Source: Burkholderia sp. (lineage in GTDB: Bacteria; Pseudomonadota; Gammaproteobacteria; Burkholderiales; Burkholderiaceae). Taken from it: 64,000 nucleotides of DNA. Shown piece after piece: positions 56,452 to 64,000 of this stretch (the stretch's first letter is position 1; each line of letters opens with the position of its first letter). A program made the position numbers and the translations under genes. The stretch is taken from positions 19,507 through 83,506 of the forward strand of contig JAIRVP010000022.1 of NCBI GenBank assembly GCA_031253835.1, given 5' to 3'. A model generated the notes under the pieces. The model saw only the letters and a list, made by a program, of their open reading frames with translations. It had not been told where the DNA came from and did no database searches.

Positions 56452-57870
56452 TTGTCCGAATTCGCTTCCCCCGCCGGCGCCCATGAGCCGGCCGTCAACT
56501 GGCGCGCGATGTCCGCGGTGCTGCTGGCCGTCGCGCTCGCGACGCTCGACACCGCGATCGCGAACACCGCGCTGCCTGCGATCGCGACCGACCTGCATGC
56601 GTCGCCGGCCGCGTCCGTCTGGATCATCAACGCGTACCAGCTCGCGATGGTCGCGACGCTGCTGCCGTTCGCGTCGCTCGGCGACATCGTCGGCCACAAG
56701 CGCGTGTACATCGCCGGGCTCGCGGTGTTCACGCTCGCCTCGCTCGGCTGTTCGCTCGCGTCGACGCTGCCGATGCTGACGGCCGCGCGGATCGTGCAGG
56801 GCTTCGGCGCGAGCGCGATCATGAGCGTCAACGTCGCGCTGATCCGCGGCCTGTTTCCCGCGCACCGGCTCGGGCGCGGCGTCGGCTTCAACGCGCTCGT
56901 CGTCGGCGTGTCGTTCGCGGTGGGGCCGACGATCGCGTCGCTGATCCTGTCGGTCGCCGCGTGGCCGTGGCTGTTCGCGGTGAACGTGCCGCTCGGCGTG
57001 ATTGCGCTCGCGGTAGCGATTCCGTCGCTGCCGCAGACGGCGCGGGGCAAGCATGCGTTCGATCCGGTCGCCGCGCTGTTCAACGTGATCACGTTCGCGT
57101 CGCTGATCTTCGCGCTCGGCGAATTCGCGCAGCGCGGGCCGTTGTCGATCGTGTTCGCGTCGGCCGCGGTAGCGCTCGCGTTCGGCTGGCTGCTGATCCG
57201 CCGTCAGGCCGGGCACCCGGCGCCGATGCTGCCGGTCGACCTGTTTCGCCGGCCCGTGTTCACGCTGTCCGCGCTGACGGCCGTGTGCGCGTTCGCCGCG
57301 CAGGGGCTCGCGTTCGTGTCGCTGCCGTTCTATTTCGAAACCGTCCTGCATCGCAGCGCGGTCGAGACGGGCTTCCTGATGACGCCGTGGTCGGCGGTGG
57401 TCGCGTTCGCCGCGCCGATCGCGGGCCGGTTGTCGGATCGCTATCCGCCCGGTCTGCTCGGCGCGATCGGGCTCGCGTTGCTGAGCGCGGGCATGGTGTC
57501 GCTCGCCGCGCTGCCGGTGTCGCCGGGTGTCGTCGACATCGGCTGGCGGATGATGCTGTGCGGCGCGGGCTTCGGTTTCTTCCAGTCGCCGAACCTGAAG
57601 GCGCTGATGTCGAGTGCGCCGCCCGAGCGCAGCGGCGGCGCGAGCGGGATCATCGCGACCGCGCGGCTGATCGGGCAGGCGACGGGCGCGGCGCTGGTCG
57701 CGCTGTCGTTCGGGATCGCGGGGCGTCACGGGCCGACGCTGGCGTTGATGCTCGGCGCAGGGTTCGCCGGGGCGGCGAGCGTCGCGAGCGGGTTGCGGCT
57801 GTTTGCGCCGTCGCATCGCGCGGGCGTGCCGGCCGCGACGGAACGCGCGAAGGAGCCGGCGGCGGAGTAG
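56452..57870 (+). CDS. DHA2-family MFS transporter (probable drug exporter)
   Basis: A 472-residue transporter with about 13-14 membrane segments. The DHA2 motif is LATLDTAIANTALPAIATDL near the N-terminus, and motif C-like GVSFAVGPTIASLI is present. I placed the start at a TTG (56452) because the conserved part begins soon after; the frame is open to 56317 and an ATG at 56332 could also serve, though no good ribosome site is seen for either. It works without a dedicated adaptor or outer-membrane factor here. The substrate is unknown. Confidence 0.85.
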   Translation: MSEFASPAGAHEPAVNWRAMSAVLLAVALATLDTAIANTALPAIATDLHASPAASVWIINAYQLAMVATLLPFASLGDIVGHKRVYIAGLAVFTLASLGCSLASTLPMLTAARIVQGFGASAIMSVNVALIRGLFPAHRLGRGVGFNALVVGVSFAVGPTIASLILSVAAWPWLFAVNVPLGVIALAVAIPSLPQTARGKHAFDPVAALFNVITFASLIFALGEFAQRGPLSIVFASAAVALAFGWLLIRRQAGHPAPMLPVDLFRRPVFTLSALTAVCAFAAQGLAFVSLPFYFETVLHRSAVETGFLMTPWSAVVAFAAPIAGRLSDRYPPGLLGAIGLALLSAGMVSLAALPVSPGVVDIGWRMMLCGAGFGFFQSPNLKALMSSAPPERSGGASGIIATARLIGQATGAALVALSFGIAGRHGPTLALMLGAGFAGAASVASGLRLFAPSHRAGVPAATERAKEPAAE

Positions 57871-57925
57871 GAGAGACAAACCGGCGCGCGGCAAACACCG
57901 CCGCGCACCGGCCTTCATGCATCGC

Positions 57926-59659
57926 TCAGAACCCGCCCGACTTGATCAGCTGGTTGAGGTTCGCGATGTTCAGGCTGCCGAAGCCGGTCGTCAGGTCCCA
58001 ACCGGTGCCGGCGGTATAGCCATACCCCTGATAGCCGTTGTTGCCCGACACGACGTCATAGCGCACGAGCGACGGGTTCGACGGAATGTCCGCATAGAAG
58101 TTGCCGGCCGGGAAGCCGAGGCCCGTGCCGTTCGCCGCGAGCAGGCGCGCCCAGAGGCCCGTGAAGATCGGCGCGGCGAGGCTCGTGCCGCCGATCTGCT
58201 GCAACTGGCCGTAGTTGTAGATGTACGCGCCCGTGCTTTGCGCGGCGTCGAACGCGACGTCCGGCAGCTGGCGGTTGCTGCCCGATTGCCACGACGGTGC
58301 GGGCAGGATCGTGCTGACGCCGCCGCCCGTCGCCCACAGCTTGCCGTTGCCGTCGAGCCCTTCGTTCCACACCGTCTCGTTCGAGAACGCGCCTGCCGAC
58401 GTCGTGTAGAGCGTCGTGCCGCCGATCGCGAGCACGTGCGGCGACGAGGCCGGCCATGACACCGTGTAGTTCGCGCCGTCCGGGTAGCCGCGGTTGTTGC
58501 ACTCGTACACGCCTTCGTCGCCCGACGATACCGAGAACGTCTGGCCTTGCGCGGCTGCCGTCGTGAAGATCTGCTCCTCGGCGTCGATCGTGCCGTCCGC
58601 GTTCGCGTCGGTTTCGCACCAGCCGAGCGATACGTTGATCACCTTCGCGGTGTTGTCCGACACCGCGCGGTTGAACGCCTGCGTGAGGCCCGTGTTGCCG
58701 GCGGCGTTGAGGTCCGCCATGTAGAACACGAGCTTGCCGACCTGGCCGCCGGCCGAGCCGACGATCGACTGGCTGTCGAGATCCCATTCGCCCTGGCCGC
58801 CCTGGTCGTCGGTGTAGCTGCCGCCCGAGCCGTTGGTCTGGACGGTCTGCGTCGAGACCGCGCCGTAACCGTTGCTCGACGTGAACTGCTTCAGGTCCTG
58901 CAGCGTCTGCGACACGCCGCCGATCGTGATGATGCCGACGGTCACGCCGGCCGCGGTCGGTACGCCGGTCGCGTTGTAGAGGCCCGGGAATTCCTTCGGA
59001 TAGTGGCCGGTCGCCGTGCCGGCCGCGAGCGCCTGCGGCTTCGCAACGTTGCCGATGCGCAGCATCGGCCGTGCATGCGCGACGCTCTGCAGCCCGAGCA
59101 CCGAGCCGACGACGTCGCCGAGCGCACGCGGCACCTGCGCGGTCGACGCATTGGCGAAGCCCGAGCGGCCTGCGTACTGGAAGTGCACCAGCGACGTGTT
59201 GAATGCCGTCTTCACGGTGCCGGCCGTGCCGCTGGCGGAGACCAGCAACCGGTTCGGTGCGACCTCGACGTTCGTGAAGCCGCTCTTGTGCAGATAGTCG
59301 ACGACCGACTTCACCTGCGCTTCGGTCGGCGCGTAGTTCGCGAGGAACTGCTCGTGCGTCAGGTACTTGCGGTAATGCGCGCTGCCGGGCCGGTTCACGT
59401 CGCGCGCCAGTTGCTTGAGCTGCGCGGCGTTGCGCAGCTTCAGGCTGACGACGACGTTGGTCGTTTCACCGGCTGCCAGTTCGAGCGACGGCGCCGCACT
59501 GCGCGCCATCAACTGCGGGCCGGTCAGAAAGGCCTTCGTATGGGTATCGACCCAATCCGTCGTCGCATGCGCCGCAGCGGCGGCGAACACGAACGGCGCC
59601 ACGCACGCGAGGCGGCGGGGCGACGGAAGGGGCAGGGCGAACCAGGCATTCCTTTTCAT
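57926..59659 (-). CDS. Second sedolisin (S53) peptidase, with EF-hand-like loop
   Basis: A 577-residue S53 protease, paralogous to the one at 14.5-16.3 kb. A signal peptide (~1-32) begins at the ATG at 59659 with a good GGA ribosome site. The prodomain extends to ~200. Catalytic residues are E291 and D295 (EWDLDSQS), D381 (SSGDEGVY) and S493 (GGTSLAAP). Unlike its paralogue it has a perfect 12-residue EF-hand-like loop at 351-362 (DANADGTIDAEE), a possible extra calcium site beside the active-site region. The C-terminal calcium site (D535, D555) is also present. It is transcribed alone and converges with the MFS gene. Confidence 0.93.
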   Translation of the reverse strand: MKRNAWFALPLPSPRRLACVAPFVFAAAAAHATTDWVDTHTKAFLTGPQLMARSAAPSLELAAGETTNVVVSLKLRNAAQLKQLARDVNRPGSAHYRKYLTHEQFLANYAPTEAQVKSVVDYLHKSGFTNVEVAPNRLLVSASGTAGTVKTAFNTSLVHFQYAGRSGFANASTAQVPRALGDVVGSVLGLQSVAHARPMLRIGNVAKPQALAAGTATGHYPKEFPGLYNATGVPTAAGVTVGIITIGGVSQTLQDLKQFTSSNGYGAVSTQTVQTNGSGGSYTDDQGGQGEWDLDSQSIVGSAGGQVGKLVFYMADLNAAGNTGLTQAFNRAVSDNTAKVINVSLGWCETDANADGTIDAEEQIFTTAAAQGQTFSVSSGDEGVYECNNRGYPDGANYTVSWPASSPHVLAIGGTTLYTTSAGAFSNETVWNEGLDGNGKLWATGGGVSTILPAPSWQSGSNRQLPDVAFDAAQSTGAYIYNYGQLQQIGGTSLAAPIFTGLWARLLAANGTGLGFPAGNFYADIPSNPSLVRYDVVSGNNGYQGYGYTAGTGWDLTTGFGSLNIANLNQLIKSGGF

Positions 59660-60307
59660 CGGGAGTCCTTTTTTAGGAGAGGCGACGTTACTGGAACCCC
59701 CGGCCCTTGTGGGGCCGCGAGCGGTGACGAGCGTAGGGCGTCGGTGCCGTTCGGGTAGCTGCCATTTTCCACAGCTGTCAGTTCTGACATCGGCGCATGC
59801 CGATGCAGGCGTGGTGTCGTACGCGCATGCGATGGCGAGCCGGGAGAACGGAACCGGTTCGCGGCACGACAGCGCGGCGACGCATGACGTCGGTACGCAC
59901 GAGTCGCTCGTCGCGACGTCGGAACGTGCACGATCGCGGAGCGGATGGGCGCGTGAATGCATGACGGTCGCGTGTCCGTTGCCGCGCGCCGAATCGCACT
60001 ATGTGGTCAAACGAAGCGAGGCGGCAGGAACGGATACGCGCGTGCACAAAAACGGGGCCGGTTGAGCGCAAACGTTTCCCGAACTGTGGAACGGTGCGCC
60101 GGGCAGTCTTGCAGGCGGCTTTCGGATCGCGTGCCGCGATGGCGAATTAGAGGAAACGCTCGAATCCGGCGACGGGCGCGCGCCGGCGCGACGCACATGC
60201 CACCCGCCCGGGATCGAGCGACACCGTTCGCGAAATTCCGCCTTGACACGCGCCGATCGGCGGATATCCTTCAATTCATAACCAACGGGTTATGGATTTT
60301 GGACGAC
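59660..60307. other. Intergenic region between sedolisin and ArsR operon
   Basis: 648 bp between divergent genes. The right end holds the ArsR promoter and operator (60243-60294). The remainder has no convincing coding frame; open frames are Arg-rich and lack ribosome sites. The protease promoter must lie near 59690-59800. Confidence 0.5.
60243..60294 (+). promoter_or_regulatory. Promoter and palindromic operator of the ArsR operon
   Basis: A perfect TTGACA (60243-60248) and TATCCT (60265-60270) are separated by 16 bp. Just downstream, CATAACC-AACG-GGTTATG (60277-60294) is an exact 7-bp inverted repeat placed over the expected transcript start, 13 bp before the ATG. Binding there by the ArsR protein would repress its own operon. 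Confidence 0.75.
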
Positions 60308-60631
60308 ATGCAGAACGCTCACGACATGCTTTTCAGGACGCTTGCCGATCCGACGCGCCGCGCGCTTTTCGAGCGGCTGTGCGAGGAGGGCGAGCTGACG
60401 GTCGCCGCGCTGACGGCCCATGCGGGCGTCTCGCAGCCGGCCGTGTCGAAGCACCTTGGTGTACTGAAGCAGGCCGGGCTCGTGAATGACCGCCACGAAG
60501 GCCGGCAGACGCACTACAGCGCGCAGCCGCGGGCGCTGGCCCCGTTGATCGACTGGACGAGCCAGATGGCAGGCTTCTGGCAGAGCCGGTTCGATGCCCT
60601 CGAAGATCTCCTTAAAAGGATGGATCAGTAA
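60308..60631 (+). CDS. ArsR-family winged-helix repressor
   Basis: A 107-residue ArsR/SmtB-type regulator: LFRTLADPTRRALFERLCEE, then the recognition helix region HAGVSQPAVSKHLGVLKQAG and the wing DRHEGRQTHYS. No Cys-based metal site is present, so it is of the SRPBCC-linked, non-metal subgroup. Its stop overlaps the start of the next gene (TAATG), and a palindromic operator covers its own promoter, so it is probably autoregulated. The effector is unknown. Confidence 0.93.
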   Translation: MQNAHDMLFRTLADPTRRALFERLCEEGELTVAALTAHAGVSQPAVSKHLGVLKQAGLVNDRHEGRQTHYSAQPRALAPLIDWTSQMAGFWQSRFDALEDLLKRMDQ

Positions 60632-61062
60632 TGAACCAAGCCTCTACCGAAACGCGCTCCGTCGTCGTCGACCGGGAGCTGCCTCATCCGCCGGAGAAGA
60701 TCTGGCGCGCGCTCACGCAACCGCACCTGATCGAGGCGTGGCTGATGAAGAGCGACTTCGAGCCCGTCGCGGGCCGTGCCTTCAGTTTCCGCGCGGACTG
60801 GGGCTCGGTCGACTGCACGGTGCTGGCGATCGAGCCGCCGCACACGCTGTCCTACACGTGGGCCGCGTACGGCCTCGAAAGCGTCGTCACGTGGACGCTC
60901 ACGCCGACGCCGGCCGGCACGCACCTGCGCATGGAGCAGGTCGGTTTCCGCGCGGATCAGGAGCAGGCGTACCGTGGCGCGCAGCACGGCTGGGTGCGAT
61001 TCTTCGCGTCGCTCGAGCAGGTGCTGGCGCGCCCCGATGAAGGCACGGAGGCCCGCGCATGA
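60631..61062 (+). CDS. SRPBCC (AHSA1-like) domain protein
   Basis: A 143-residue protein of the Aha1/START-like (SRPBCC) fold: VVVDRELPHPPEKIWRALTQ, EAWLMKSDFEPVAGRAF and GWVRFFASLEQVL are typical. These proteins have a deep ligand pocket. They are regularly co-operonic with ArsR regulators in bacteria, but the ligand is unknown. It overlaps both neighbours by 1-4 bases, so all three genes are translationally coupled. Confidence 0.9.
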   Translation: MNQASTETRSVVVDRELPHPPEKIWRALTQPHLIEAWLMKSDFEPVAGRAFSFRADWGSVDCTVLAIEPPHTLSYTWAAYGLESVVTWTLTPTPAGTHLRMEQVGFRADQEQAYRGAQHGWVRFFASLEQVLARPDEGTEARA

Positions 61063-61490
61063 GTGCCACGGACCCCACGCCGTCGGCGCGCATCGATGCG
61101 CTGATTGCCGGCATCGCCGACTGGCGCGGCAAGACGTTCGCCGACCTGCGCCAGACGATCCTTGCCGCGCAGGCGGGCATCGTCGAGGAATGGAAATGGA
61201 TGGGCAGCCCCGTCTGGTCGTGCGACGGGATGATCGCGGTGGCGAACGCGCACCAGGGCAAGGTGAAAGTGACCTTCATGCACGGCGCGCAGCTTCCCGA
61301 TCCCGACAAGCTGTTCAACGACGGCCTCGACGGCAATGCGCGACGCGCGATCGATCTGTTCGAAGGCGACCGGATCGACAAGCGGGCGTTGAAGAACCTC
61401 GTGCGCGCGGCGATCGAATACAACCGCACGCATCTGAAGAAGAACGCGCGCGGTGCGGCGGCGAAGGCGCGCAGCGACACGGCGGCGTAG
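61059..61490 (+). CDS. DUF1801 domain protein
   Basis: A 143-residue protein with a DUF1801 (YdhG-like) domain: LRQTILAAQAGIVEEWKWMG, SPVWSCDGMIAVANAHQGKV and KVTFMHGAQLPDP. ATGA overlap with the SRPBCC gene shows coupling. The C-terminus is Lys/Ala-rich. Function is unknown; with ArsR and SRPBCC it makes a common three-gene set. Confidence 0.9.
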   Translation: MSATDPTPSARIDALIAGIADWRGKTFADLRQTILAAQAGIVEEWKWMGSPVWSCDGMIAVANAHQGKVKVTFMHGAQLPDPDKLFNDGLDGNARRAIDLFEGDRIDKRALKNLVRAAIEYNRTHLKKNARGAAAKARSDTAA

Positions 61491-61518
61491 GGCGGCGCAA
61501 CGCGGCGTAAAGCGCAGA

Positions 61519-61546
61519 CAAAAAAAAGCCCGACACGAGGTCGGGC
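61519..61546 (-). terminator. Intrinsic terminator of acnA
   Basis: On the minus strand GCCCGAC-CTCGT-GTCGGGC is followed by eight T, 57 bp after the aconitase stop. It lies between convergent genes; the plus-strand side has no T run. Confidence 0.85.
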
Positions 61547-61603
61547 ATCCAAATCGGCCGCAACCGCCGCGAGGCGGCTGCGGCACCTGCAAAAGCAGGG
61601 CGC

Positions 61604-64000
61604 TTACGCTGCGAGCAGCGAGCGCAGCACGAACGGCAGGATCCCGCCGTGCTTGTAGTAGTCGACTTCGATCGGCGTATCGATGCGCAGCAGCACCGGC
61701 ACGCGTTGCGTGTCGCCGTTCTTGCGGTTGATCACGAGCGTGACGTCCTGCTGCGGCTTGAAGTCGTCGCCGAGGCCTTCGATGTCGTACGTCTCTTCAC
61801 CGGTGATGCCGAGCGACTGGATGCTGTCCGAGCCCTTGAACTGCAGCGGCAGCACGCCCATGCCGACCAGGTTCGAGCGGTGGATCCGCTCGAAGCTGCG
61901 TGCGATCACGGCCTTCACGCCGAGCAGTTGCGTGCCCTTCGCGGCCCAGTCGCGCGACGAGCCCGTGCCGTACTCTTCGCCCGCGAACACGACGGTCGGC
62001 GTGTCGGCGCCGACGTACTGCATCGCCGCGTCGTAGATCGACTGCTGTTCGCCGCTCGGCTGGTGGATCGTCAGGCCGCCTTCGACACGCGTGCCGTCTG
62101 CCTTCGCCGGGATCATCAGGTTCTTGATCCGGACGTTCGCGAACGTGCCGCGCATCATCACGTCGTGGTTGCCGCGGCGCGAGCCGTAGCTGTTGAAGTC
62201 GGCCTTCTGCACGCCGTTTTCCTTCAGCCACTTGCCTGCCGGCGAGTCTTCCTTGATCGAGCCTGCCGGGCTGATGTGGTCGGTCGTGACCGAGTCACCG
62301 AAGATGCCCAGTGCGCGCGCGCCCTTGACCGTCGGGATCGATGCAGCCGGTTCCATCGAGAAGTCGTTGCCGAAGAACGGCGGCTCGGCGATGTACGTCG
62401 ACTTCGGCCAGTCGTAGACCTGGCCCGATTCGCCCTCGATCTTGCTCCAGAGGTCGCCCTTCTTGGTCAGCTTCGAGTAGTTGTCCTCGAACTTCTTCGG
62501 ATCGAGCGCGAACTTGAGCAGCGCGTGGATTTCATCGCTCGTCGGCCAGATGTCGCCGAGGTAGATGTCGCGGCCGCCCTTGCCCTTGCCGACCGGTTCC
62601 GTCATCAGGTCGCGCGTGATGTTGCCGGCGATCGCGTACGCGACGACCAGCGGCGGCGACGCGAGGAAGTTCGCGCGGATGTTCGGGTGGATACGCGCTT
62701 CGAAGTTACGGTTGCCCGACAGCACGGCTGCCGCGACGATGTCGTTCTTCGTGATCGCTTCGTTCAGTTCCGGCGTCAGGTCGCCCGCGTTGCCGATACA
62801 GGTCGTGCAGCCGTAGGCCGCGACTTCGAAGCCGAGCTTCGACAGGTAGGGCAGCAGGCCCGTCTTCGTCAGGTACTCGGTGACGATGCGCGACCCCGGC
62901 GCGAGCGAGGTCTTGATCTTCGGATCGACCGTGAGGCCGGCTTCGACGGCCTTCTTCGCGAGCAGGCCGGCAGCCAGCAGCACGCTCGGGTTCGACGTGT
63001 TCGTGCACGACGTGATCGCGGCGATCAGGATGTCGCCGTTCTTCACGTCGACGCCGTTGCTCGTCGTGTACTGCGCGCCCAGGTCGTCTGCCTTCTTCGC
63101 GAAGCCGTTTTCCGCGACCGGCTTCGAGAACAGGTCGGTGAACGTCGACTTGACGTGGCCGATCTCGATGCGGTCCTGCGGGCGCTTCGGGCCGGCCAGC
63201 GACGGGGCGACCGTCGTCAGATCGAGCGTCACGACCTTCGTGTAGTCGATGTCGCCGGCCTTCGGGATGCCGAACAGCTTCTGTGCCTTGAAGTAGTTTT
63301 CGAACGCGGCGATTTCAGCCTTCGTGCGGCCCGTGCCTTCGAAGTAGTCGATCGTCTTTTCGTCGACCGGGAAGAAGCCCATCGTCGCGCCGTATTCCGG
63401 CGCCATGTTGCCGATCGTCGCGCGGTCCGGCAGCGACAGCGACTTCGTGCCTTCGCCGAAGAATTCGACGAACTTGCCGACGACCTTCTCCTTGCGCAGC
63501 ATTTCGGTGATCGTCAGCACCAGGTCGGTGGCCGTCACGCCTTCGCGCAGCTTGCCCTTCAGCTCGACGCCGACGACGTCCGGCGTCAGGAAGTACACCG
63601 GCTGGCCGAGCATGCCGGCTTCCGCCTCGATGCCGCCCACGCCCCAGCCGACCACGCCGATGCCGTTGATCATCGTCGTGTGGCTGTCCGTGCCGACGAG
63701 GGTGTCCGGGTAGTACACGGTGTCGCCGCCTTCCGCCTTCTTGTGGACGCCGCGCGCGAGGTATTCGAGGTTCACCTGGTGGACGATGCCGACGCCCGGC
63801 GGCACGACCTTGAACGTGTCGAATGCCTGCATGCCCCACTTCATGAACTGGTAGCGCTCGTTGTTGCGCTGGAATTCCAGTTTCATGTTCAGGTCGAGCG
63901 CGTCCTTCTGGCGGAAGTAGTCGATCTGGACCGAGTGGTCGACGACGAGATCGACCGGGACCAGCGGCTCGATCTTCTTCGGGTTCTTGCCCGTGCGCTC
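61604..64000 (-). CDS. acnA: Aconitate hydratase A, partial (N-terminus off window)
   Basis: 798 residues are present; the frame runs off the right edge (reading [20 protein letters not shown] there), so about 100 N-terminal residues are missing. Aconitase interconverts citrate and isocitrate with a 4Fe-4S cluster. Its three cysteines are in [14 protein letters not shown] and [11 protein letters not shown]. Other family blocks are [32 protein letters not shown] and the C-terminal [16 protein letters not shown]. The end [18 protein letters not shown] is AcnA-like rather than AcnB. It converges with the ArsR operon and has its own terminator. Confidence 0.96.
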   Translation of the reverse strand, partial: ERTGKNPKKIEPLVPVDLVVDHSVQIDYFRQKDALDLNMKLEFQRNNERYQFMKWGMQAFDTFKVVPPGVGIVHQVNLEYLARGVHKKAEGGDTVYYPDTLVGTDSHTTMINGIGVVGWGVGGIEAEAGMLGQPVYFLTPDVVGVELKGKLREGVTATDLVLTITEMLRKEKVVGKFVEFFGEGTKSLSLPDRATIGNMAPEYGATMGFFPVDEKTIDYFEGTGRTKAEIAAFENYFKAQKLFGIPKAGDIDYTKVVTLDLTTVAPSLAGPKRPQDRIEIGHVKSTFTDLFSKPVAENGFAKKADDLGAQYTTSNGVDVKNGDILIAAITSCTNTSNPSVLLAAGLLAKKAVEAGLTVDPKIKTSLAPGSRIVTEYLTKTGLLPYLSKLGFEVAAYGCTTCIGNAGDLTPELNEAITKNDIVAAAVLSGNRNFEARIHPNIRANFLASPPLVVAYAIAGNITRDLMTEPVGKGKGGRDIYLGDIWPTSDEIHALLKFALDPKKFEDNYSKLTKKGDLWSKIEGESGQVYDWPKSTYIAEPPFFGNDFSMEPAASIPTVKGARALGIFGDSVTTDHISPAGSIKEDSPAGKWLKENGVQKADFNSYGSRRGNHDVMMRGTFANVRIKNLMIPAKADGTRVEGGLTIHQPSGEQQSIYDAAMQYVGADTPTVVFAGEEYGTGSSRDWAAKGTQLLGVKAVIARSFERIHRSNLVGMGVLPLQFKGSDSIQSLGITGEETYDIEGLGDDFKPQQDVTLVINRKNGDTQRVPVLLRIDTPIEVDYYKHGGILPFVLRSLLAA

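Overview
The window is high-GC DNA from a Burkholderia, most likely a member of the Burkholderia cepacia complex. The best single clue is the secreted lipase at 48 kb, whose mature part reads as the classical 320-residue B. cepacia-type lipase followed by its dedicated foldase. Gene content and codon use fit throughout. From memory of B. cenocepacia, rpsU-dnaG-rpoD, an RND pump, the lipase pair and acnA lie together on the second chromosome; I could not test this here.

Layout. The left edge (1-1038) is the 5' part of a tyrosine recombinase with lower GC than its surroundings, probably the end of an integrated element. A flavoprotein follows, then the macromolecular-synthesis cluster rpsU, yqeY-like, dnaG, rpoD and a tRNA with anticodon CAU (Ile2 type). 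From 8.3 to 16.3 kb are a phospholipase-D-like lipoprotein, a MocR regulator divergent from a flavin-binding protein, a Gln-rich DUF3300 lipoprotein and a sedolisin protease. From 16.9 to 24.2 kb a leftward run encodes an RND efflux pump (adaptor, transporter, outer-membrane factor) and then a response regulator and a histidine-kinase-like protein that lacks its phospho-acceptor histidine. An aminoglycoside phosphotransferase gene with a large internal deletion lies at 24.4-24.9 kb.

From 25 to 36.9 kb are a VirK-like protein, an ankyrin lipoprotein next to a periplasmic catalase, an EmrAB-type pump with its own outer-membrane factor and a divergent TetR repressor with a clear palindromic operator, a large MscS-type channel and a luciferase-like monooxygenase. 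The stretch 37.4-38.4 kb has no convincing gene but carries two hairpins, the second a terminator, that could end a small RNA. A sirtuin overlaps a DUF938 methyltransferase, followed by gnd, a DUF4148 protein, an unknown protein and an NlpD-like lipoprotein with a degenerate LytM domain.

From 43.6 to 50.1 kb are membrane proteins, a cytochrome b561, a copper-linked pair (DUF2946 and an OprC/NosA-type copper receptor) and the lipase-foldase pair. A second MocR regulator is divergent from a polyamine-type ABC importer (51.8-56.2 kb). A DHA2 exporter, a second sedolisin with an EF-hand-like loop, an ArsR-SRPBCC-DUF1801 operon with a palindromic operator, and the C-terminal part of aconitase A complete the window.

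Overall this is a core transcription/replication block beside accessory functions: three multidrug exporters, secreted hydrolases (lipase and two acid-type proteases), copper uptake and oxidative-stress defence. Gene decay is visible in at least one place (aph) and possibly a second (37.0 kb).
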